A stretch of 64,000 bases of DNA from CAZCSK01 sp964501265. GTDB lineage: Bacteria > Actinomycetota > CADDZG01 > JAHWKV01. Positions 42,001-49,465 of the stretch are shown here, one piece after another. The stretch spans positions 7,880-71,879 of the forward strand of contig CAZCSK010000007.1 of NCBI GenBank assembly GCA_964501265.1. The letters run 5' to 3'. Under the pieces are notes generated by a model. It ran no database searches. It was not told where the DNA came from and saw nothing but the letters and a program-made list of their open reading frames with translations. The stretch's first letter is position 1; each line of letters opens with the position of its first letter. Position numbers and translations under genes: made by a program.

Positions 42001-42090
42001 CATCCCTCCGTCGGGGGATGTGTTCGTAAGTAAAGATAGCTAGTCAACGAGTCGAGAAATCACGTGAGAGCGCCTAAAAATGGGCGCTTA
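42001..42090 (+). promoter_or_regulatory. Leader hairpins upstream of the GGDEF gene
   Basis: Within the 191-base gap before the diguanylate cyclase gene are two hairpins: 42001-42020 (CATCCCTC/GGGGGATG around CGTC, one wobble pair) and about 42069-42089 (AGCGCC/GGCGCT around TAAAAATG). The second lies just before the AGGGGG ribosome-binding site. No match to the c-di-GMP riboswitch consensus was seen. Confidence 0.35.
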
Positions 42091-42102
42091 ACAGGGGGCT
42101 GA

Positions 42103-44157
42103 GTGACCCTTCAGAAAAAGCTGTTCAGAACCTTCATAGCAATCGTCGGATTGCCGCTGCTTTTAGCGGGGCTCTTCGCCGCGCCGTTCATCTTGAGCGA
42201 GCTCGAAAGTCGCGCCTTCGATGGATTGCGCGCAGCTCGTAACTCGGTCCAACAAGTTTACGAATCCCGCCTCGGCGCTAATCTCGATCGGCTCAAAGTC
42301 GTTTCGCTTGATGAGCGGTTCCAAGTGGCCTTGTTGAAGAAAGACTATCCCGCTGTCGAGGCTTTCTTGCAGGAACAAGTCAAAGTCGAAGGAACCCCGT
42401 TTAGCTGGCTTGTGCTGACGGACTCCCAAAGCGGTGTTCTTGCCCAGGCCATCACTCCGCCCAAGTTTCTGCGCGGCGTCCCGGCGCTAACCGCCGAACA
42501 AATCGTTGGTGACGACGCCGGCCAGCATCTGCTAATCTTTCGGTCGGTTGTGCCAATCAGGTCACCCGACCCGCCCAAGGAAGTCGCTTGGAATGTCATG
42601 GGGGGTTTCTATCTCGATGCCAACGTCGTTGCCTCAGTAGCGCAACGATCTGGGGATCTTTCTAACAGTCAGAAACCGGCGGACGTGACCATACTCATAG
42701 GTGGTAAGCCGGTCGCGAGCACTCTTCACAAGCTCAAGACCTCCGACCGATTGCTCCCTGCAGATCTCAGTAAAAAGGATTTCTTCGAAGCAGACTTTGC
42801 AGACGTCGAGACTCTAGCCGTCGTCGGCCCCCTCTATCCCGATCGCCTCCTTCAACAGGCGGCCTTTGTGACTTCCGTCCCGAAAGAGGCGACCGTTGCG
42901 AACTTGAGCAGGACGTTGCAGGGCTCCGGTGTTGCGCTGCTCCTTCTCGCCATAGTCGCGGCCGGGGGCTTGGGTTACCTGCTTGCGAAGCAGATTTCGC
43001 AGCCTTTGATGGAAGTGGCTGACGCGGCCAACGCCATCGCCGCGGGGGAGTACGGTCGACAGATTGAAGTCCACTCATCCGACGAAGTCGGGCAATTGGC
43101 CCACGCGTTCAACGACATGTCGGAGAAATTAAATGTCTCATTCAGTGAGCTCCGGGAATCGCGTGAGGATCTAAAGCGGGCCTATACGCGCTTCGGCGAG
43201 GCCCTTCGGTCGACTCACGATCTCGATCGAATGCTGGAAGCAACTCTTGAGGCAGCGATGGATACGGTCGGCGCGGAGAAGGGATTGCTCGTATGGGTCG
43301 CGGGCGGGAATCTGGAGGTCAAGGCATGGCGAAAGATTGACGCCCCGGATTTCGAGTTACCGATCGGTAAGGGGGTCATGGGGTATGTCGTCGAGACGGG
43401 TACTCCGTTGCGAATTCCGGGCGGCGGCGATCAACCGACTCCGCATTTGAGCGAACCAAACTCTCGGTCGCTGATGTGTGTGCCTCTCTACGCGGAGGAG
43501 AGAATTATCGGAGCGGTCGCCGTGTACAACAAGAAGGGTGGACAGGATTTCTCTGAGGCCGATATGGGGACGCTTCTTGCGTTGGCCGATCAAGCTGGTG
43601 TGGCAATCGAGAACGTTGTACTTCACGAGGAAGCGTCGAATCTGGCGATCATGGATGGCAAAATTGGCATCGCCAACAACCGGTACTTCATGTTGCAACT
43701 TGATCAGGAAATCCAGCGTGCGTCGCGCTTCAACAAGCCCTTTTCCATGATCATGCTCGACATCGACGACTTCAAAATCTTTAACGACACCTATGGTCAC
43801 CAAGTAGGCGACTTCGTCTTGATCGAGCTGGCGGCCCGCGTAAAAACCGTGATCCGCGATATCGACATGTTTGCCCGGTACGGAGGCGAAGAGTTCACCG
43901 TGCTTTTGCCCGAGACCGACGCCGCCGGCGGGGTCAGGACTGCCGAGCGAATTCGCTCGGCGATCGCCGACAAGTTCTTCGAGGGCGAGCTTGCCAAAGA
44001 GCCCCTGAAAGTTGCCGTCACCGTCGGCGTCGCCTCCTTTCCTTTGCACGCTCAGACGGGACCTGCGATCATTCGGGCCGCTGACCTTGCGCTCATCACC
44101 GCCAAGCGCCGCGGAAAGAACCAGGTGCTACTGTACGAGCCCGGCCTCGAACTTTAG
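42103..44157 (+). CDS. Membrane GAF-GGDEF diguanylate cyclase
   Basis: A 684-residue sensor enzyme that should make cyclic di-GMP. Order: membrane helix 1 (about 10-30), extracytoplasmic sensor region, helix 2 (about 270-292, GVALLLLAIVAAGGLGYLLA), HAMP (VADAANAIAAGEYGRQIEV), GAF (about 370-505) and GGDEF (about 525-680) with the active site ARYGGEEFTVLLPE. The inhibitory site RDID lies five residues before GGEEF, so feedback control by c-di-GMP is likely. The start is GTG. The galU gene follows 12-30 bases later. Confidence 0.92.
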   Translation: MTLQKKLFRTFIAIVGLPLLLAGLFAAPFILSELESRAFDGLRAARNSVQQVYESRLGANLDRLKVVSLDERFQVALLKKDYPAVEAFLQEQVKVEGTPFSWLVLTDSQSGVLAQAITPPKFLRGVPALTAEQIVGDDAGQHLLIFRSVVPIRSPDPPKEVAWNVMGGFYLDANVVASVAQRSGDLSNSQKPADVTILIGGKPVASTLHKLKTSDRLLPADLSKKDFFEADFADVETLAVVGPLYPDRLLQQAAFVTSVPKEATVANLSRTLQGSGVALLLLAIVAAGGLGYLLAKQISQPLMEVADAANAIAAGEYGRQIEVHSSDEVGQLAHAFNDMSEKLNVSFSELRESREDLKRAYTRFGEALRSTHDLDRMLEATLEAAMDTVGAEKGLLVWVAGGNLEVKAWRKIDAPDFELPIGKGVMGYVVETGTPLRIPGGGDQPTPHLSEPNSRSLMCVPLYAEERIIGAVAVYNKKGGQDFSEADMGTLLALADQAGVAIENVVLHEEASNLAIMDGKIGIANNRYFMLQLDQEIQRASRFNKPFSMIMLDIDDFKIFNDTYGHQVGDFVLIELAARVKTVIRDIDMFARYGGEEFTVLLPETDAAGGVRTAERIRSAIADKFFEGELAKEPLKVAVTVGVASFPLHAQTGPAIIRAADLALITAKRRGKNQVLLYEPGLEL

Positions 44158-44187
44158 GGAAGAAAGCCAATCACCGTTCGCAAAGCC

Positions 44188-45027
44188 GTGATCCCCGCAG
44201 GGGGCCTGGGGACCCGAATCCTTCCAGCATCCAAGGCAATCCCCAAAGAGATGATCACGGTCGTTGATCGCCCGATCATTCAGTACGCCGTCGAGGAGAT
44301 TGTCCGGTCGGGAATCTCCGACATATGCATTGTGGTCTCACCCGGTAAGCAGTCCCTGCTGGATCACTTCAGGTCCAACGCCGCACTCGAGGCCGCACTC
44401 GAGGCCAAGGGCAAGACCGATCTAATGGCGACCGTAACCGCATTGAACAAACTCGCCAACATTTCATCGGTCACTCAAGACGAGCCATTGGGCTTGGGTC
44501 ACGCCGTTTGGCTGGCACGAGGCTTCGTAGGGGACGAACCATTCGTCGTGGCATTGCCCGACGAAATGTTCGACCCGGCTGAGTCTTTGCTTGAAGACCT
44601 GATTGCGACTTATCTGGAGCACACCCAAAGCGTCGTCGCGGTGCTGGAAGTCCCGCACACTTCGATAAGCCTTTACGGCGCAATCGGCACAGAGGATCCG
44701 AATGCCGCTCTCATCAAGGTCGACTCGGTAATCGAAAAGCCCGACCCGTCCTCGGCCCCCTCCGACCTGGCTCTTGTGGGCCGCTACGTCCTTGACCCGT
44801 CCGTTTTGGAGATTCTGGGAGGACTTGGACGAGGGGCCGGCGGCGAGATCCAACTCGCCGACGCGCTAGGTGTTCTCGCTGGCCAGGGGCGGCTGTTAGC
44901 GCGCCGTTACTCTGGGCGGCGCTGGGACGTCGGCAACCAGGCGGGCTACCTTGAGGCGGTGGTCGACCTGGCTTCCGAGCACCCGGTCGCGGGACCGGCC
45001 TTCCGAGCGCACCTGGACCGGGGGTGA
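44188..45027 (+). CDS. galU: UTP-glucose-1-phosphate uridylyltransferase
   Basis: About 279-285 residues; makes UDP-glucose. Signature: IPAGGLGTRILPASKAIPKE, then QDEPLGLGHAVWLA and VALPDEMFD, VIEKPDPSSAPSDLALVGRY. The normal N-terminus of GalU (TVRKAVIPAGG) lies before the first standard start codon GTG 44188; an in-frame ATC at 44170, preceded by GGGAAGAAAG, would restore it. The annotated start is GTG 44188 by caution, but ATC 44170 may be the true one. It is followed closely by moaC. Confidence 0.9.
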   Translation: MIPAGGLGTRILPASKAIPKEMITVVDRPIIQYAVEEIVRSGISDICIVVSPGKQSLLDHFRSNAALEAALEAKGKTDLMATVTALNKLANISSVTQDEPLGLGHAVWLARGFVGDEPFVVALPDEMFDPAESLLEDLIATYLEHTQSVVAVLEVPHTSISLYGAIGTEDPNAALIKVDSVIEKPDPSSAPSDLALVGRYVLDPSVLEILGGLGRGAGGEIQLADALGVLAGQGRLLARRYSGRRWDVGNQAGYLEAVVDLASEHPVAGPAFRAHLDRG

Positions 45028-45034
45028 ATTAATA

Positions 45035-45502
45035 ATGAAGAAACTCACCCATGTCGACAAAGCGGGCCGGGCTCGCATGGTCGACATCTCGGGGAAGAAA
45101 CCTACTGTCAGGACTGCGGCCGCGCGCGCCTTCGTATCGATGAGCGAGAAAGTGCGCTCAGCGGTAGAAGAAGGTGGGCTCGCAAAGGGCGACGCCTTGG
45201 GTGTGGCACGTGTCGCAGGTGTGATGGCGGCCAAGAAGACGCCCGACCTGATTCCTCTTTGTCATCCGATCGCGCTGAGCGACATCGAGGTCGAAGTGGA
45301 ACTTGCCACCGGCGGCGTGGAGATCATTTCCCGGGTTCGCACCACCGATCGCACGGGCGTCGAGATGGAGGCATTGGTTGCCGCAAGCGTCGCCGCGCTC
45401 ACGATCTATGACATGTGCAAAGCGCTCGATAAAAGTATTCGCATCGAGACAGTGGAGTTGTTATCGAAGTCCGGAGGCAAGACGGGCACCTGGAAGCGGT
45501 GA
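45035..45502 (+). CDS. moaC: Cyclic pyranopterin monophosphate synthase
   Basis: A 155-residue enzyme of the second step of molybdenum-cofactor synthesis. Typical: THVDKAGRARMVDIS at the start, PDLIPLCHPIALSDIEVEVE (active-site region) and VEMEALVAASVAALTIYDMC near the end. The ATG at 45035 fits the family N-terminus. Overlaps the mog gene by four bases (GTGA). Confidence 0.95.
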   Translation: MKKLTHVDKAGRARMVDISGKKPTVRTAAARAFVSMSEKVRSAVEEGGLAKGDALGVARVAGVMAAKKTPDLIPLCHPIALSDIEVEVELATGGVEIISRVRTTDRTGVEMEALVAASVAALTIYDMCKALDKSIRIETVELLSKSGGKTGTWKR

Positions 45503-46002
45503 CAGCCATCTCGGATGCGTCAACGGCTGTGGTTACTGTCAGCGACTCTGTTTCTACGGGCCTAAGCGAGGACAAGAGCGGACCGCAAGCAATCCACCTG
45601 CTCGAGGCGGAAGGCGCGACTATTTTGGAGTCGCTTGTTGTCCCGGACGACCGGGCAAGGATCTCATCAGAGTTGTTGCGGCTTGCGCGCTCGGGGGCGG
45701 TTCTGATTGTGACCACTGGCGGAACCGGAGTTGCGCCGCGTGATGTGACCCCAGAAGCGACTGCCGATGTTTGCGATCGCATGATCCCCGGTATAGCCGA
45801 AGAGATGCGGAGCGCAAGCAACGATAAGACGCCCTACGCCGCGCTGTCGCGGGCGACCGCCGGGATATGCGGGAATAGTTTGATCATCAACTTGCCGGGA
45901 AGTCCGGGGGCCGTGCGCGATTGCCTAACAGCGATTCTTCCCCTGCTGCCGCACGCGCTCGATCTGATCAAAGGTGATCCAACGCAGCACCGTCAGACCT
46001 AA
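45499..46002 (+). CDS. mog: Molybdopterin adenylyltransferase (MogA/MoaB type)
   Basis: A 167-residue MoCF-binding protein that prepares molybdopterin for metal insertion. It contains VVTVSDSVSTGLSEDKSGP, TTGGTGVAPRDVTPEAT and LPGSPGAVRDCL, the family's binding-site motifs. Translation-coupled to moaC. Its stop overlaps the convergent small gene by four bases (CTAA). Confidence 0.92.
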   Translation: MTAISDASTAVVTVSDSVSTGLSEDKSGPQAIHLLEAEGATILESLVVPDDRARISSELLRLARSGAVLIVTTGGTGVAPRDVTPEATADVCDRMIPGIAEEMRSASNDKTPYAALSRATAGICGNSLIINLPGSPGAVRDCLTAILPLLPHALDLIKGDPTQHRQT

Positions 46003-46166
46003 CTCTCCGTTTCCGGTTTTTCTCTCTTGAAGTAGGCGACGACGCCCCCTACGTCGGGAGGGCTGAAGACACTCACCAGTTCCCATCCGTCTTCCCCCCA
46101 GTTGTTCAGGATCTCCTGAGCGACGTGCGGAATTATCGGCACCGACGCGTACTCCCACTTTTTCAT
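45999..46166 (-). CDS. Small DUF4177-like protein (55 residues)
   Basis: A 55-residue protein (MKKWEYASVPII, then NNWGEDGWELVSV and VVAYFKREK). The W-EY...GWELV...FKR pattern resembles DUF4177. ATG 46166 is preceded by AAAGGAA and overlaps the flavin reductase stop (ATGA); the longer open frame upstream is a shadow of that gene. Function unknown, but relatives sit beside flavin reductase genes in actinobacteria (recalled). Confidence 0.75.
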   Translation of the reverse strand: MKKWEYASVPIIPHVAQEILNNWGEDGWELVSVFSPPDVGGVVAYFKREKPETES

Positions 46167-46648
46167 TTTATTCCTTTCGCTAAGAGAAGAGTTGTGTAGT
46201 TTCCCTGGAAATAGACAAGCGGGGCCCCGCCTTCGACAGCTGATTCGACGACCTCGCCCACGAAAATCGTGTGGTCCCCGCCGTCCACCATCTCTATGAC
46301 GCGACACTCGAAGTGCCCGATGGCGCCGTCGATTAGCGGAAGTCCCATCTTGCCAGCATGTGTTGCCGTAATGGTTTCCCTTTCTTTTTGAGGTGTGGCG
46401 AAGTCCCGCGCTACCTTCTCTTGATCGGCGGCAAGGATGTTTGCCGCGAACGTGCCCGCGTCGCGAACGGCGTCGTGAGTTCTCGCATTCTTCGCCAGAG
46501 ACACCTGCACGAGCATAGGCTCGAGCGAAACGCTGGTGAAGGACGTCGCTGTCATGCCGAAAAACTTGCCGTAATGCAGCGCCGTCACGACTGTTACGCC
46601 GGACGCCAGATTGCGGAACACCGCGCCGTACTCTTCGGAGGTGGTCAC
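46163..46648 (-). CDS. Flavin-reductase-domain protein
   Basis: A 161-residue FMN-binding protein of the flavin reductase-like family (HpaC/RutF group), which supplies reduced flavin to partner oxygenases. Motifs: FRNLASGVTVVTALHYGKFF, GMTATSFTSVSLEPMLVQVS, TFAANILAADQE, and GDHTIFVGEVVE. It is the third gene of a tight unit pepA - small gene - this gene - DUF4177-like gene, each overlapping the next by a few bases. Confidence 0.9.
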   Translation of the reverse strand: MTTSEEYGAVFRNLASGVTVVTALHYGKFFGMTATSFTSVSLEPMLVQVSLAKNARTHDAVRDAGTFAANILAADQEKVARDFATPQKERETITATHAGKMGLPLIDGAIGHFECRVIEMVDGGDHTIFVGEVVESAVEGGAPLVYFQGNYTTLLLAKGIK

Positions 46649-46851
46649 AACTGCGGCGGTCTCTCGTCGATAGCGGTGTCGTAAGCGCTGTTAGGCAGGA
46701 AGAGCCAAACCCCGGGCTCGGCCACGCCACCGCGGCGAGCAAACTCCAGTGCTTCATCGTCGGGCCCGGTGCTCGTGCCAGGATGGAGCAGCCCTCCGCG
46801 CCGCTGCAACTCCTCGACGAGATCTTGAGTGGGGTGTCCTTCTGTTTCCAT
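46645..46851 (-). CDS. Small hypothetical protein in the pepA unit
   Basis: A 68-residue protein (METEGHPTQDLVEELQRRGG, later GVAEPGVWLFLPNSAYDTAI). Not recognised. Its ATG overlaps the pepA stop by one base (TGATG) and its end overlaps the flavin reductase start by four bases, so the frame is supported by its place in a tightly coupled unit. Confidence 0.6.
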   Translation of the reverse strand: METEGHPTQDLVEELQRRGGLLHPGTSTGPDDEALEFARRGGVAEPGVWLFLPNSAYDTAIDERPPQL

Positions 46852-48314
46852 CAGGTCAACCTGTCGCTATCCGACCGCGACGCGATCCAATCGATCAACA
46901 GACGCGTGCCAAAAGCGGTAGCGCCTTGCGGCACGTAGTGCGCGGCCTTGTCCGACCACGCCGTCCCAGCAATGTCAAGATGAGCCCACGGAGTATTGCC
47001 GACAAAGTCCCGCAGGAACAATCCTCCAAATATGGCGGAAGCCAAGGTTGTCCCTGAGGTGTTCTTGATGTCTGCAACATTACTGTCGATTGTCTCTCGA
47101 TACTCGTCGACAAGCGGGAGTTCCCAAAGGCGTTCGCCGGTCCGCTTCGACGCCTCAAGTAGTTCGCCCACCAGCTCGGAACGGTTCGACATGACGCCAG
47201 CCACCATGTTGCCCAGGGCGGTCATGACCCCGCCCGTCAGTGTCGCGACGTTGACCATCGCGTCGGGTTCCTGAGCAGTCATCCAAGCCAGCGCGTCGGC
47301 GAGCACTAGACGTCCTTCTGCGTCCGTGTTCAACACCTCGGAAGTCCGGCCCCCGAGATGATGGATCACGTCGCCCATTTTAACTGCGTTGCCCGAAGGC
47401 ATGTTCTCGGCAAGCGCCAGCGCGGCAACGACTTTGACTTTGACGGCAAGGGCGGGCAAAGCGCAGATCGCGCCAGCGACAACGGCGGCGCCCGAACAGT
47501 CCATCTTCATCGTCGTCATCCCCTCCTTGGACTTGAGCGTGAGGCCGCCCGAGTCGAAGGTGATTCCTTTTCCAACGAGTCCAACGAAACCCTTGGCACC
47601 CTTTGGGTTGTAGGTCAGCACTACGAAGCGAGGCGGCGACGTACTGCCTTTGCCCACGGTCAAGATACCGTTCATCCCAAGGCGCGCCATGACTTTTTCG
47701 TCGAAGATTTCTACTTTGACTCCTCCCTGCCCGGCGCGCTCGGCCACAAGCCGGGCGAACTCTGCCGGCCCCCGATTACTTGGCGGTTCGTTGACGAGAT
47801 CGCGGGCCCAATTGGTGGCGTCACAAACGATCTGGGCGCAGTCGATGTCGGTCTGTGCTGCACCTAAGATCACGGCTCGTTGCGTTCTTTCCTTGTTTTC
47901 CGACTTGTACCGCGTGAATCCGTAAGCGCCGAGGGCGAAGCCCTCCGCCGCGGCCCGCGCGCCGCCTACGAGGTCGCGCGATATGTCGAGAGCCACGGAG
48001 GCAAATCCTCCCGCTGAGCGGGCGGCCGTGCCGGCCGCCCTTCGAACTGCGTCGTGATCGATTTTGTCGGCCGGCCCGAGTCCGACGGCCATGACCGCGG
48101 AGGCCGGAATCTTGCCCATCGTTGGAATGATCGTCGCCGAGCGAATCGCTCCCGTGAACTGAGTTTTCTTCAGATACGTGGTCAGCGCGCCTTTCAGAGC
48201 GCGATCCACTTCCGATGCGGCCGGTGTCAGTTTGATCCCCTGATGTACACCTACTACAACCAACTCCGCTTTAGTATTGGCCGCCGAAGTCGCGGCGCGC
48301 TTTAGATTGAGCAT
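46851..48314 (-). CDS. pepA: Leucyl aminopeptidase
   Basis: A 487-residue two-metal aminopeptidase (family M17). Metal and catalytic motifs: VGKGITFDSGGLTLKSKEGM, MKMDCSGAAVVAGAI and the family hallmark NTDAEGRLVLADAL. An N-terminal regulatory domain covers about 1-150. The ATG at 48314 was chosen because GGAGGGG lies nine bases before it; two more in-frame ATGs occur upstream. First gene of a four-gene unit. Confidence 0.93.
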   Translation of the reverse strand: MLNLKRAATSAANTKAELVVVGVHQGIKLTPAASEVDRALKGALTTYLKKTQFTGAIRSATIIPTMGKIPASAVMAVGLGPADKIDHDAVRRAAGTAARSAGGFASVALDISRDLVGGARAAAEGFALGAYGFTRYKSENKERTQRAVILGAAQTDIDCAQIVCDATNWARDLVNEPPSNRGPAEFARLVAERAGQGGVKVEIFDEKVMARLGMNGILTVGKGSTSPPRFVVLTYNPKGAKGFVGLVGKGITFDSGGLTLKSKEGMTTMKMDCSGAAVVAGAICALPALAVKVKVVAALALAENMPSGNAVKMGDVIHHLGGRTSEVLNTDAEGRLVLADALAWMTAQEPDAMVNVATLTGGVMTALGNMVAGVMSNRSELVGELLEASKRTGERLWELPLVDEYRETIDSNVADIKNTSGTTLASAIFGGLFLRDFVGNTPWAHLDIAGTAWSDKAAHYVPQGATAFGTRLLIDWIASRSDSDRLT

Positions 48315-48407
48315 CGTTCCCATCCCCTCCAAATCCGCGAAACACTAAATAGTGCGTGCTACCTTGAGCCCGAGGCCGCATGTTGTACCCGAGCATCGGA
48401 TAAGACT

Positions 48408-48866
48408 TTGACATTATTACTTTTAGCCTTGTTCGCGGGGCTCTGGGCAGTCGTGTTCATGCCGACGATGCTCCGGGCCCGCCGAACGCACTCCCCAATC
48501 ACAACTGTGGGAATGTTCAACCGAGGCCTTCGCGCGCTGGGAAAGCCGGGGGCCGGGGGCCGCTGGATAATGGTCCCTCCGGACCCTGTCGACGAGCCCA
48601 CGAGGTCTTCAAAGGCGATGATGCAGAGACGCAAACGGCTGTTTGAATCATTGCTGGTGGCGTGTGCGGTGACGCTGATCGTTGGGCTGATCCCGTCTCT
48701 TCGCGTGATGCTTTGGCTCAACCTAGTCAGCGACCTGATGTTTGCCGGTTTCATCTACTTTCTGTTGAGCGACAAAAAGAGCCGCCCTGCCCGGACTGAT
48801 GAGTCCGTCGCGCAGGAAAGCGACGATTACTTCGACGAACTGTACTTAAGGGCCGGCCAACTCTAA
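48408..48866 (+). CDS. Small membrane protein of unknown function
   Basis: A 152-residue protein with an N-terminal membrane helix (LLLLALFAGLWAVVFMPTML), a basic cytoplasmic stretch (RRTHSP, later MMQRRKRLFESLL) and two further hydrophobic segments near 84-122. The C-terminus is acidic (ESDDYFDELYLRAGQL). Not recognised; the plan resembles unnamed actinobacterial membrane proteins. The start is TTG. Directly upstream of tRNA-Ala. Confidence 0.65.
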   Translation: MTLLLLALFAGLWAVVFMPTMLRARRTHSPITTVGMFNRGLRALGKPGAGGRWIMVPPDPVDEPTRSSKAMMQRRKRLFESLLVACAVTLIVGLIPSLRVMLWLNLVSDLMFAGFIYFLLSDKKSRPARTDESVAQESDDYFDELYLRAGQL

Positions 48867-48888
48867 GAGGCTACAATGGCCTTCTTCC

Positions 48889-48964
48889 GGGGCCGTGGCT
48901 CAGTTGGTAGAGCGCTGCGTTCGCAATGCAGAGGTCAGGGGTTCAACTCCCCTCGGCTCCACCA
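48889..48964 (+). tRNA. tRNA-Ala (anticodon CGC)
   Basis: The acceptor GGGGCCG pairs with CGGCTCC, the anticodon arm is CTGCG-TTCGCAA-TGCAG with anticodon CGC, and the T-arm is AGGGGTTCAACTCCCCT. CCA is encoded (48962-48964). A TACAAT box at 48872-48877 is a likely -10 element. Confidence 0.95.
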
Positions 48965-49041
48965 TAGTAAGGCAAAGGCATAAGGCAAAGGCAGAGGGCG
49001 CGTGAAAGGCAAAGTGGATAAGTTAACGGTCGCTTGTGGAG

Positions 49042-49419
49042 TCAAGAAATACTCTCCAGGTTGACTTGGAGGTCAACAGTTTTCACGTGGCACTCGTTGC
49101 CTGTTACCCGAATCTCTTGCTGCTGTTGCTTGTATCCGGCCTTCTGGACGGATACGGAATAGCTGCCCCTTCGCTCGTAAAGTCCGGAAAAGGTAAGTCC
49201 ATCAAAGACTTGCATGGTCTCTTCATACGCTCCCTCTGTCGCGATTACCGAGGCATTCTCACCCGCAGGTGCCCGCGTAATTGAGTCCCGTACCTCAACC
49301 TCTAAACCGGGCCGTGCTTCAAGCGTGCAAAGAGTGCTCTTCCCGGGGACTTTGCATGCGGGCATCAGTGCAACCAACGTTGCCAGACTAAACAGCAGAC
49401 ACTTTCGAGCCACACTCAT
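49042..49419 (-). CDS. Lipoprotein with carboxypeptidase-regulatory-like domain
   Basis: A 125-residue lipoprotein. Signal peptide with lipobox LMPAC (Cys 22), so it is anchored on the outer face of the membrane. The mature part is one beta-sandwich domain with VEVRDSITRAPAGENASVIA and LYERRGSYSVSVQKAGYKQQ, the pattern of CarboxypepD_reg-like domains. Role unknown. Next to the PMT gene, which glycosylates exported proteins, so it could be a substrate (speculation). Confidence 0.78.
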   Translation of the reverse strand: MSVARKCLLFSLATLVALMPACKVPGKSTLCTLEARPGLEVEVRDSITRAPAGENASVIATEGAYEETMQVFDGLTFSGLYERRGSYSVSVQKAGYKQQQQEIRVTGNECHVKTVDLQVNLESIS

Positions 49420-49465
49420 GTCAGTAAGTATGGATCCATTATCAGGTTCACCTTTTGTCTTGGAT

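Noticed and set aside
45999..46757. A 252-residue minus-strand frame
   Set aside because: Only the last 55 residues look like a protein family; the rest is a shadow of the flavin reductase gene in another frame.
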